This document shows positions 8,204-15,408 of a stretch of DNA of 33,240 bases, in pieces. A program made the translations under genes and the position numbers. Below the pieces are notes generated by a model. The model made no database searches. It had not been told where the DNA came from and saw only the letters and a program-made list of their open reading frames with translations. Each line of letters begins with the position of its first letter. The stretch's first letter is position 1. The DNA comes from DASSTY01 sp035760645 (lineage in GTDB: Bacteria > Gemmatimonadota > Gemmatimonadetes > Gemmatimonadales > GWC2-71-9): NCBI GenBank assembly GCA_035760645.1, contig DASTSO010000098.1, positions 1-33,240 on the forward strand, read 5' to 3'.

Positions 8204-8229
8204 CAAGGTACTTACCTCTCAAGTACTTG
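8204..8229. promoter_or_regulatory. Paired dyad elements upstream of the protease operon
   Basis: CAAGTACTTG (8220-8229) is a perfect 10-bp palindrome. CAAGGTACTT (8204-8213) is a near copy 16 bases away on the same side. Together they lie 91-116 bases upstream of the small membrane protein start, in an AT-richer patch. They look like a two-site operator, but no matching regulator is identified. Confidence 0.4.
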
Positions 8230-8350
8230 CGCGTATTCGGCTTAGGGGGACGTGAGTAGCTCACTTCCCGGGCGGGGCCGTTGGAGAGCGCGAATTAGTG
8301 CATGGAATTGCGGCAGGCGCGGAGGATTTCGCTCGGGGGTGGGAACGCGA

Positions 8351-8375
8351 ACGGGGTGGCACATGGCCACCCCGT
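8351..8375 (-). terminator. Hairpin terminator of the recombination-like gene
   Basis: A perfect 10-bp stem, acggggtggc (8351-8360) with gccaccccgt (8366-8375), loop acatg. It begins 25 bases past the stop of the leftward gene ending at 8401. No clean U tract follows. It separates that gene from the protease operon. Confidence 0.7.
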
Positions 8376-8400
8376 CGGGTTCTGCTGGTGCGGGCGAGAC

Positions 8401-9519
8401 TCAGGCGGCGTTGCTGCCGGCCTGGCCCCCCGTCTTGCGGGTCTCGACCTGGCGCTTGAGCCAGTCGATCTGGTCCTTGATCGTCTGCCGGGTGGCCTTG
8501 GTCGCGAGCCAGTCCATCGCCCGCTTCCGCTCCTCCTCCGTGAACACCGGCGACTCGGCGAGCCGCTGGAAGAAGGCCACCTGCTTCTCGGTCGGCGCGT
8601 AGGGCCCGATCCGGCCCGCGTTCGCCGGGGCGGCCGTCGCGGCGGCGGTCGCCGCCTCGTGGCTCTCGTCGGGCAGGCGCAGGGTGCGCTCGATCGCGGC
8701 CTGCGCGGCCACGACCTGGGGCGAGGCGCCGTGGCCGCCGGCCGCCGGCTGAATGACCGGCTGCGCCTTGGCGCTGGCGCGGCCCAGCGGGGCCTCGACC
8801 ACGCGGGTCTGGCCCGACTGACGGGCGCTGGCGATCACCTGCGCGCGCACGTTGCCGGGGATGAGGCGGAAGCGCGCGTTGCGCGCGGCCTTCATCGAGC
8901 CGTGCTCGAACCAGTGCGGGTTGAGGTTGCGCGCCCGCTGCTGGGTGACCTCCTCGCCCGCGAGGATGCGCTTGACGAAGGCGCGGATGTCCGCGTCGCC
9001 GAAGTTCTCGCTCATCCACTCGAGGTAATCGCGGCCCTCGGGGTCGCGCAGCAGCTCGCGGTAGGTGCGGCCCTTGTACTTCTTCGAGGGGACCTTGGCG
9101 TCGAGGTCGAGCGCGGCCTTCTCGAAGTACAGGGGCTGACGCTTGACGCCGATGACCTGGTCCAGGCGCACCTCGGTGCCGTCGGGGCTGACGGCGAAGC
9201 GGGCGGCCTTGACCTTGAAGAGCGCCTCGCGCTCCTCGGCCTCGCCCAGGATCTCGTACTGCAGGTCCTCCTCGCGGATGACCTGGCCCTGGCTCACCAG
9301 CGCCATGCAGCACTCGTCCACGCCCTGCTTCGAGAGGCCGACGATCTCCTGGCCCCCCTCGCGCACGACATAGACGAGGTCGTGCGTGGCGACGCCTTCG
9401 AGCTCCCGCTTCAGCGCTTCCTCGTCGAGGCGGTCCATCAACTGGAACGGATCCCACGGGGCGGCCGCCTGCGGCGCCGTGGCGGGGTGGTCGATCATGC
9501 TCTCCAGATGCTCCGACAT
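8401..9519 (-). CDS. Orphan protein resembling phage DNA-recombination proteins
   Basis: A 372-residue soluble protein I cannot name firmly. It reads as a mosaic. Residues about 40-140 are an alpha/beta section (with VGLSKQGVDECCMALVSQG). Residues 147-169 (KYKGRTYRELL ... YLEWM) resemble the C-terminal element of exonuclease X-like proteins. Around 201-222, MKAARNARFRLIPG recalls the A-x-RNA-x-x-x-LIP motif of phage proteins that accompany ssDNA annealing or nuclease genes. A low-complexity Ala-rich linker (about 250-300) leads to a helical C-terminal domain (about 307-362, opening PTEKQVAFFQRLAE). It stands alone between a strong promoter and a hairpin terminator. No phage structural or integrase genes are nearby. 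The DNA-metabolism role rests on motif resemblance only. Confidence 0.65.
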   Translation of the reverse strand: MSEHLESMIDHPATAPQAAAPWDPFQLMDRLDEEALKRELEGVATHDLVYVVREGGQEIVGLSKQGVDECCMALVSQGQVIREEDLQYEILGEAEEREALFKVKAARFAVSPDGTEVRLDQVIGVKRQPLYFEKAALDLDAKVPSKKYKGRTYRELLRDPEGRDYLEWMSENFGDADIRAFVKRILAGEEVTQQRARNLNPHWFEHGSMKAARNARFRLIPGNVRAQVIASARQSGQTRVVEAPLGRASAKAQPVIQPAAGGHGASPQVVAAQAAIERTLRLPDESHEAATAAATAAPANAGRIGPYAPTEKQVAFFQRLAESPVFTEEERKRAMDWLATKATRQTIKDQIDWLKRQVETRKTGGQAGSNAA

Positions 9520-9673
9520 GTTGCGGTTTCTCCGATTCCGTCACATGGGGACGCCGAGCGCGGCACCCCCTCCGTTTCACCATGCCCGGCGGCGAACGCG
9601 CTACCGGGCCCCTTGGCCCCGTGGGCCCCTGCAACACACCGGCCTCCGGCTGGGCAGATCCGATGTAAGTGCA

Positions 9674-9701
9674 AATATATCAATGTTTTAGGGCCTGTCA
9701 A
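9674..9701 (-). promoter_or_regulatory. Strong sigma-70-type promoter
   Basis: On the minus strand a perfect TTGACA (9701-9696) is followed by 16 bases and TATATT (9679-9674). The predicted start near 9667 gives a leader of about 150 bases before the recombination-like gene at 9519. It has the best -35 match seen in the window. Confidence 0.8.
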
Positions 9702-9870
9702 TAGCGGCTAAGTCGTTGCAGGATCAGCGGTTGCGCGCGGGGTTTCTTCGGGGTCTCGGTGGACGGATTTGCGCCACGTCGGTATGCCGGCTCCCTGGCG
9801 CTCCCGGAGCCTTCCGGGCCTTCTTCAACATCCGCCGGGCCCCCGGCGTTCCACGGCCTCCCCCTCAACG

Positions 9871-9903
9871 GAGAGCGGCACCCGGGGGTCGGGTGCCGCT
9901 CTC
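9871..9903 (-). terminator. Hairpin terminator of the DUF885 gene
   Basis: A perfect 14-bp stem, gagagcggcacccg (9871-9884) with cgggtgccgctctc (9890-9903), loop of five. It lies 34 bases past the stop at 9937. No U tract follows. Confidence 0.75.
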
Positions 9904-9936
9904 GGCAGCACGCTCGGTGCCGTGCTCGCCCGGGGC

Positions 9937-11910
9937 TCAGGCCCGCAGGAACGCCTCCCGGAAGTAACCCGCCGGAATCGTCCCCTGCCGCATCAGGCGC
10001 TCGTGGAACTCCTTCTGCGAGTACGTCGCGCCCTGCTCCCGCCGGTACGCCTCGCGGAGCTGGACGATCTCGTTCTTGCCGAGGTTGTAGGTGATCGCCT
10101 GCGTGGGCCACTTCGAGTAGCGGTAGATCGCGCGCCGGGCGGCGTCGCAGATCGCCTTCGCCGCCGGATCGCTCGCGGCCTGGGCGCAGGCGTTCGGGTA
10201 GAACGAGAAGTGCTCGGTGAAGTAGTCCACCGCCTGGTCGAACGTCATCCGCCCGGTGTGGATCCCCACGTCCACCCGCACGCGCACGGCGCGCATGAGC
10301 TGGCCCTGCAGCATGTAGAGGTACTCGGCCGCCGAGTACACGCCGTAGGGCCGGCCGGCCACGGGCTGCGCCATCAGCTCCTCGGCGTAGAGGCCCCAGC
10401 CCTCCGCCGCCATCGAGTCCTCCCACATCGACGAGCTGTCCTCGACCGAGCCGGGCGTGAGCCAGCGGATGTTGGAGATCTCGCGCGCGTGCTGGGTCAT
10501 GTACTTGAAGTGCCAGTCGTGGCCCGGGAAGCCCTCGTGCGCGCAGAGGTCGGCGACCGAGGCGCGCGGGTTCTGCGCGAGCACCGCCGGGTCGTCGTGC
10601 GTCGGCGAGAGATAGAAGCGGCCCACCCCCGTCTTCTTGAAGGGCGGGGCGGGGTAGTACGCCGCGTCGATCGTACTCTGGAGCACCGGCGGCGTCGGCA
10701 CGATGTCGAGCTTGTAGTCGGCCGGGACGTCGAAGAGGCCCTGGTCGCGCCCGTACTGGACGAGCCGCGCCGCGGTCTCGCGGTACCAGCGGAAGAGCTC
10801 CTCGTCGTTCTTCGGCGCGTCCTTGCCGAGGTGCGCCATCACCGCGCGCACGCCGGCGCGCTGCTCCGCCGCCGTGCCGAACGGCACCGTCAGGTTCGCC
10901 CCGCGCGCGATCTCCTCCGCCACGGCGTAGATCTTGCCCTCGTAGAGCGCCACCTGTGCGGCCCCGTACTCCCAGAGCTCGGCCGCGCTGCGCTGGACGT
11001 GGAGGTTGTTCCGCACCCGCCACTCGTACTCGCGCTCGCCGGCGGGGAAGCGGTCGACCGTCTCGTGCAGGTCGTACGTCTGTCCGAGGAAGCGGGAGAA
11101 GTCGCTCCAGGCGCGCGCCGCCGCCTCGCCCGCGGTGCGCAGGCGCTCGAGCGTCGCGGCGGCGAAGGGGCGCGCGCCGAGGTAGCCGGCGGCGGTCTTG
11201 GGGAGCGTGGTGCGGAAGTACTCGGCGTTGGCGTCGCTGCCCTCGATGCCGTCGAGCTGCACCAGGCGGCGGTCGGGCAGGTTGCCGCGCTGCTTGCCGG
11301 CGAGGAGGTTCGCGCGCGCGGCGGCGAGATAGGCCGGCACCGCGGCCACCCGGCGCACGACGAGGTCCCACTCGCCTTCGGTCCCGAGCAGGCCGTTGCC
11401 CGCATCCTCCATCTGCTGGATCTGCCAGTCCACGCCGCGGAACGGCTCGGCGACGTAGGTGTCCACGGCGCGCTCGTGCAGGCGCAGCTCGTCGAGCTCG
11501 TGCAGGAGGAACCGCACCTGCGCGGCGAGCACCGCCTGGTCGATCGCCGCGGCGCTCCCGCCCTCGGCGCGCGGCACCCGCTCGAGCTCCGCCTGCACGT
11601 CGCGGTAGAAGGCGCGCTCGCGCTCGAGGCCCGCGGCGGTGTAGTCGCGCAGGCGGCCGTTCACGTCGGCGAGCGCCGGGCTGTAGCCGTCGCCGCCGAG
11701 GTAGGTCGAGATCACCGGGTTGAACTGGAGGACCTGGAGGAAGTAGCGGTCGCGCAGCGCGGGGAAACCGGCCGGGGCGGCGGCGTCCGCAGCGGCCGCC
11801 GGGGCGGGCGACCCGGCGCGCGTGCGCGGGGCGCAGGCGGTGGCGTAGCGCAGGATGCCGAAGGCGGCGGCGCCCTGCGCGCCGGCGGCGAGGAAATCGC
11901 GGCGGTCCAT
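9937..11910 (-). CDS. DUF885-family exported metal-dependent hydrolase
   Basis: A 657-residue protein. The N-terminus MDRRDFLAAGAQGAAAFGI is a twin-arginine (Tat) signal, so it is probably exported folded to the periplasm; a Cys near residue 26 might allow lipidation. The C-terminal half has the family hallmarks: HEGFPGH near residue 457, resembling a zinc-peptidase HExxH variant, and EGWGLYAEE near residue 503. DUF885 proteins are long alpha-helical proteins thought to be metal-dependent peptidases; few have been studied. Length is normal for the family. The ATG at 11910 fits the signal. A possible minus-strand -10 (TATACT, 11972-11967) lies about 60 bases upstream without a clear -35. It diverges from tRNA-Pro. 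The substrate is unknown. Confidence 0.9.
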   Translation of the reverse strand: MDRRDFLAAGAQGAAAFGILRYATACAPRTRAGSPAPAAAADAAAPAGFPALRDRYFLQVLQFNPVISTYLGGDGYSPALADVNGRLRDYTAAGLERERAFYRDVQAELERVPRAEGGSAAAIDQAVLAAQVRFLLHELDELRLHERAVDTYVAEPFRGVDWQIQQMEDAGNGLLGTEGEWDLVVRRVAAVPAYLAAARANLLAGKQRGNLPDRRLVQLDGIEGSDANAEYFRTTLPKTAAGYLGARPFAAATLERLRTAGEAAARAWSDFSRFLGQTYDLHETVDRFPAGEREYEWRVRNNLHVQRSAAELWEYGAAQVALYEGKIYAVAEEIARGANLTVPFGTAAEQRAGVRAVMAHLGKDAPKNDEELFRWYRETAARLVQYGRDQGLFDVPADYKLDIVPTPPVLQSTIDAAYYPAPPFKKTGVGRFYLSPTHDDPAVLAQNPRASVADLCAHEGFPGHDWHFKYMTQHAREISNIRWLTPGSVEDSSSMWEDSMAAEGWGLYAEELMAQPVAGRPYGVYSAAEYLYMLQGQLMRAVRVRVDVGIHTGRMTFDQAVDYFTEHFSFYPNACAQAASDPAAKAICDAARRAIYRYSKWPTQAITYNLGKNEIVQLREAYRREQGATYSQKEFHERLMRQGTIPAGYFREAFLRA

Positions 11911-11978
11911 GGGGGCCTCTGGTGGATGCTCTCGGGTGGATGGGAACGAGCCGGGGCTGTCCGTGGAGTATAGCCCCC

Positions 11979-12007
11979 TTCCCAGCGGCGCTCCCAGGGG
12001 CTACAAT
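11979..12007 (+). promoter_or_regulatory. Promoter for tRNA-Pro
   Basis: TTCCCA (11979-11984), 17 bases, then TACAAT (12002-12007). The -10 is close to consensus and the -35 matches four of six. The predicted start near 12014 would leave a 39-base leader before the tRNA. Confidence 0.55.
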
Positions 12008-12052
12008 TCCGCCTCGCCCGGCACGCAGGTTCACCTGCCGCCGGCGCGTCCA

Positions 12053-12126
12053 CGGGACGTAGCGCAGTCCGGTAGCGCACTGCAATGGGGTTGCAGGGGT
12101 CGCGGGTTCAAATCCCGCCGTCCCGA
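12053..12126 (+). tRNA. tRNA-Pro (anticodon GGG)
   Basis: A 74-nt cloverleaf. The acceptor stem CGGGACG pairs with CGTCCCG, discriminator A. The anticodon stem is CTGCA/TGCAG with loop ATGGGGT, giving anticodon GGG, which reads CCC/CCT. The T arm is GCGGG-TTCAAAT-CCCGC. The CGG start of the acceptor is typical of bacterial tRNA-Pro. CCA is not encoded. Confidence 0.95.
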
Positions 12127-12157
12127 CGTGGAAGTCGACAAGACAGTCCCGCTCGTT

Positions 12158-12190
12158 GCGACGAGGCCGGCCCGGTGCCGGCCTCGTCGC
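12158..12190 (+). terminator. Terminator after tRNA-Pro
   Basis: A perfect 14-bp stem, gcgacgaggccggc (12158-12171) with gccggcctcgtcgc (12177-12190), loop ccggt, followed by gtttcc. It lies 31 bases after the tRNA and isolates it from the FKBP gene. Confidence 0.82.
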
Positions 12191-12288
12191 GTTTCCGGGG
12201 CGCCGTTATCCTTCCTCGGGCATCCCGCGGGAACCCCCGCGGCTGTCGCTCGCGCTCGCACTGTCCATCCCCGCGCCAGGAGCTCACC

Positions 12289-12648
12289 ATGGCCTCCGAC
12301 TCCGCGTCCCCCGTCCGCCTGCCCTCGGGCCTCGTCTACGAAGATCTCGTCGTGGGGGAGGGGCGCGAGGCCGAGCCCGCACGCGTCGTGCAGGTGCACT
12401 ACACCGGCTGGCTCACCGACGGCACCAAGTTCGACAGCAGCCTCGACCGCCGGGAGCCGTTCGAGTTCACGCTCGGCGCGGGCCGGGTGATCCGCGGCTG
12501 GGACGAAGGCGTGAAGGGGATGAAGGTGGGCGGGAAGCGGAAGCTCACCATCCCGCCCGAGCTCGGCTACGGCGCGCGCGGCGCGGGGCGCGTGATCCCG
12601 CCCAACGCCACGCTCGTCTTCGACGTCGAGCTGCTCGACGTGCGCTGA
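12289..12648 (+). CDS. FKBP-type peptidyl-prolyl cis-trans isomerase
   Basis: A 119-residue single-domain FKBP that would catalyse prolyl cis-trans isomerisation during protein folding. It shows the family core in order: VHYTGWLTDGTKFDSS, GAGRVIRGWDEGVKGMKVGG, then TIPPELGYGARGAG and IPPNATLVFDVELL. The active-site Tyr, Phe/Asp, Trp and Tyr residues are present. It has no signal peptide, so it should be cytoplasmic, unlike longer exported FkpA types. The ATG at 12289 has GGAG about six bases upstream; longer in-frame versions would run into tRNA-Pro. It is followed immediately, in the same frame, by the GMC oxidoreductase gene, so the two are probably co-transcribed, though a functional link is not obvious. 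Confidence 0.95.
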   Translation: MASDSASPVRLPSGLVYEDLVVGEGREAEPARVVQVHYTGWLTDGTKFDSSLDRREPFEFTLGAGRVIRGWDEGVKGMKVGGKRKLTIPPELGYGARGAGRVIPPNATLVFDVELLDVR

Positions 12649-12696
12649 GTGGGGGCGCCCAGTGTCCGCGGCGCCGCTCCGGGCGACGCCGCCCGC

Positions 12697-14853
12697 ATGA
12701 CGACCATCCCGCCTTTCACCCCCGCGCAACGCGCGACGCTCGACGCGCTCTGCCGGCGCATCGTGCCCGCCGCATACGACGGCGCCGAGCACACCGAGCA
12801 CACCGAGCACACCGAGCACACCGAGCGCGGCGAGCGCGTGGAGCCCCGGCACGCCCCGCGGGCCACGCTCGCCGATCTCGTCGAGGAGCGGGTGCTCGCG
12901 GGGGACGTCGCCACCGCGCGCGACCTCACGCGGCTCCTCGATCTCTGGAACCATCCGCTCGTCGCACTGCTCGCCGCGGGCGGCGGCGCCCGCCGATTCA
13001 CCGCGCGCGCGCCCGCCGCGCAGGACGCCTGGCTCGAGCGCTGGGCGGTGAGTGGCGTTCCGCCGCTCCGCACCGCGTACCAGGCGCTCCGGCGGCTCGT
13101 CCTCTCCACCTTCTATGCGCAGCCGTGGGCCCAGGCCGAGGTCGGCTATCTCGGACCGTTCCACGAGCGCGCGCCCGTCTTCCCGTGGGAGGGCGTGCTC
13201 CCGGGGCAGCCGAGTGACGCGGAGCCGGTGGCGCGCGGCATCCGGCTCGAGCGTGCGCCGTCGCCGCGGCCGCGACCCGCGGGCGTCCTCGGCGCCCACG
13301 AGCTCGGCGCCGCGGGCGTCGAGGCGCGCTTCAGCGCCGACGTCTGCGTGATCGGCAGCGGCGCGGGCGGCGCGGTCGCGGCGGCGCGCCTCGCCGAAGC
13401 CGGGCGCGAGGTGATCCTGCTCGAGGAGGGTGGCTGGTGGACCGCGGCCGACTTCACCGAGCGCGAGGCGGAGATGATGCCCCGCCTCTACGCCGACCGC
13501 GCCATGCGCGCGACCGACGACCTGAGCGTCACGCTGCTGCAGGGCCGCTCGGTGGGCGGCGGCACCACCGTCAACTGGATGCTCATGCTGCGCGCCGCCG
13601 ACGCGGTGCTCGACGAGTGGGCGGAGGTGTACGGGGCGGAGGGCCTGGGCGCCGCGGCCCTCGCGCCGGTGTACGACCGGATCGGCGAAGCGGTGCACGC
13701 GCGACTCGTCCCCGACGACGCGCACTCGGCCCAGAACGATCTCCTCCTCGAAGGTGCGCGGCGCCTGGGCTGGCGGGCGCGGGCGGCGCGCATCAACGCC
13801 GAGGGGTGCGTGCGCGCCGGGAGCTGCGGGCTGGGCTGCCGGTGGGACGCGAAGCGGGGGATGCATCTCACCTTCGTGCCGCGGCTCCTCGCGGCGGGCG
13901 GGCGCGTGCTCGCCGACGTGCGCGCGACGCGCATCGAGGTGCGGGAGCGCGGCGGGCGGACCGGCGCGGCGGGCACGCCGCCGCTCAAGCGGGTGCACGC
14001 CGCCGTGCTCGACCCGGTGAGCGGCGCGCCGCGCGGCCGCGTGACGGTCGAGGCGCCCGTCGTGGTGCTCGCGGGCGGGGCGGTGGAGACGCCGGCGCTG
14101 CTCGCGCGCTCGGGCCTCGCGGGCGGCGGGGTGGGCCGCTTCCTGCGCCTCCACCCGACGAGCGCGGTGGTGGGGCGCTACGAGCGCGACGTCTACGGCG
14201 CGGCCGGCATCCCGCAGTCGTCGCTCTGCGACGAGTTTCTCGCCGGCGAGGGCGACGGCTACGGCTTCTGGATCGAGGCGGCGCCGATCTACCCCGCGCT
14301 CGCGAGTGTCGTGGTGCCGGGCTTCGGCGCCGCGCATCGCGCGATCATCCGCGAGTTCCCGCGCCTCGCCGGGCTCATCACCCTCGTGCGCGACGGCGCC
14401 GAGCGCGACCGCTCGCAGGGCGAGGTGCGGCTCGACCGGCGCGGCCGCGTGCGCATCCGCTACCGCCTGGGCGAGCCGGAGCGGCGCCAGCTGGCCAGGG
14501 GCATCGCGGCGACCGCGCGCCTGCATCTCGCGGCCGGCGCCACCGAGGCGCTCACGCTCCATTCGCGCCGCACGCGCCTGCGGAGCGAGGCCGACCTCGC
14601 CGTCGTCCCCACGCTGGGCTACGGGCCGAACGAGGTCGGCCTCTTCTCGGCCCACGTGAACGGCACCTGCCGCCTCGGCCGCGACCCGCGCACGAGCGGC
14701 TGCACGCCGCAGGGCGAGCGGCACGGCGTGCCGGGGCTCTACGTCGCCGACGGCTCCCTGCTGCCGACCGCGCCGGGCGTGAACCCGCAGTGGACGATCA
14801 TGGCGGTGGCGAGCGTGGTGGCGGACGGGATCGCCGACCGCCACCGCGCGTAG
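12697..14853 (+). CDS. GMC-family FAD oxidoreductase with N-terminal Gluconate_2-dh3-like domain
   Basis: About 718 residues. Residues about 1-150 (FTPAQRATLDALCRRIVP) resemble the small subunit of membrane gluconate 2-dehydrogenase, here fused to the catalytic part. The FAD-binding Rossmann motif DVCVIGSGAGGAVAAARL lies near residue 215. The GMC C-terminal domain contains the catalytic pair in HVNGTCRLG (near 653) and GVNPQWTI (near 694). GMC enzymes oxidise alcohols or sugars; the nearest known type may be long-chain alcohol oxidases. The substrate is not determinable here. The ATG at 12697 is preferred, but a GTG at 12649, directly after the FKBP stop and in frame, would add 16 residues; neither has a good ribosome site. 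An in-frame EHT tandem repeat sits near residues 31-42. Confidence 0.9.
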   Translation: MTTIPPFTPAQRATLDALCRRIVPAAYDGAEHTEHTEHTEHTERGERVEPRHAPRATLADLVEERVLAGDVATARDLTRLLDLWNHPLVALLAAGGGARRFTARAPAAQDAWLERWAVSGVPPLRTAYQALRRLVLSTFYAQPWAQAEVGYLGPFHERAPVFPWEGVLPGQPSDAEPVARGIRLERAPSPRPRPAGVLGAHELGAAGVEARFSADVCVIGSGAGGAVAAARLAEAGREVILLEEGGWWTAADFTEREAEMMPRLYADRAMRATDDLSVTLLQGRSVGGGTTVNWMLMLRAADAVLDEWAEVYGAEGLGAAALAPVYDRIGEAVHARLVPDDAHSAQNDLLLEGARRLGWRARAARINAEGCVRAGSCGLGCRWDAKRGMHLTFVPRLLAAGGRVLADVRATRIEVRERGGRTGAAGTPPLKRVHAAVLDPVSGAPRGRVTVEAPVVVLAGGAVETPALLARSGLAGGGVGRFLRLHPTSAVVGRYERDVYGAAGIPQSSLCDEFLAGEGDGYGFWIEAAPIYPALASVVVPGFGAAHRAIIREFPRLAGLITLVRDGAERDRSQGEVRLDRRGRVRIRYRLGEPERRQLARGIAATARLHLAAGATEALTLHSRRTRLRSEADLAVVPTLGYGPNEVGLFSAHVNGTCRLGRDPRTSGCTPQGERHGVPGLYVADGSLLPTAPGVNPQWTIMAVASVVADGIADRHRA
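12787..12822 (+). repeat. Four tandem 9-bp repeats coding Glu-His-Thr
   Basis: Four perfect copies of gagcacacc, followed by two decayed copies (gagcgcggc, gagcgcgtg). The period is a multiple of three, so copy-number change keeps the frame. It encodes EHTEHTEHTEHT. Confidence 0.95.
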
Positions 14854-14865
14854 CCGTCGCCGGGG

Positions 14866-15288
14866 TCAGTCTTCGGGGAATACCGCCTCGATCGTGGAGG
14901 CGGTGCCCAGGAGCTCCTTCGCGGCATTGGCGAAGGGCATCAGCTCACCGAGGCTGCCGCGGGTGAGCCGGAGCCGGCCGCTCATGAGCGCGAAGACCGG
15001 CGACTGGCGCAGCGAGAGCACTTCGCGCCACGTCTCCCGCGTGGCCTCGAGGACGTAGCGCGCATCCGCGAGGACGTCGAGGTCGCCCGTGCGCACACCG
15101 CGACACTCGCCGTGCCAGAGATCGAGATAGACGGCGCGGGGCGCGTCGGGGGGATTCGTCATCACCAGGCCCGCTGCGCCTTCCCACGTCGCGGCGGCGG
15201 TGCGGTAGGCGGGGCTCGCGTTGAGGGCGTCGCACCAGGCGCGGGCCCAGGTGTCGCTGAAGGCGTCGGCTCTCGTCGTCTCGGTCAC
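14866..15288 (-). CDS. SCP-2-like sterol/lipid-binding domain protein
   Basis: A 140-residue cytoplasmic protein. The C-terminal part SGRLRLTRGSLGELMPFANAAKELL closely follows the SCP-2 fold signature, where a substrate-cavity strand and a helix follow a G-x-L-K-x-x-x-G motif. The N-terminal helix has TWARAWCDALNASPAYRTAAATWEG. SCP-2 proteins bind lipids or acyl-CoA in a hydrophobic cavity; stand-alone bacterial copies are poorly understood. The GTG at 15288 was chosen because it begins the natural N-terminal helix; no better start lies nearby and its ribosome site is weak. It is convergent with the GMC gene and divergent from the aminotransferase. Confidence 0.75.
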   Translation of the reverse strand: MTETTRADAFSDTWARAWCDALNASPAYRTAAATWEGAAGLVMTNPPDAPRAVYLDLWHGECRGVRTGDLDVLADARYVLEATRETWREVLSLRQSPVFALMSGRLRLTRGSLGELMPFANAAKELLGTASTIEAVFPED

Positions 15289-15408
15289 ACGGATCCCACA
15301 GCTGCAGGAAGAAGGGTTGGAAGGCCCGTAGGTTAGACGGAGGGCCGCCCCCGCGCCAGCGCCCCTCCCGCCCTCCGACCCTCCCATCCTCTCACACGAG
15401 GATTCTCC

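Larger units (their letters stand above)
9520..9936. other. Intergenic region with a promoter, long leader and terminator
   Basis: This 417-bp gap holds the AT-rich leftward promoter (9674-9701) of the recombination-like gene and its roughly 150-base leader, which has G/C-rich ggcccc repeats near 9609-9631. It also holds the terminator of the DUF885 gene (9871-9903). I see no credible gene in it. The 60 bases around 9661-9720 are far more AT-rich than anything around them. Confidence 0.6.

Noticed and set aside
8401..9519. Prophage remnant
   Set aside because: Only one phage-like gene; no integrase, capsid, terminase or att-like repeats are visible in the flanks.
12085..12288. Longer FKBP start overlapping tRNA-Pro
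   Set aside because: It would translate through the tRNA and its terminator; the ATG at 12289 has GGAG at correct spacing.
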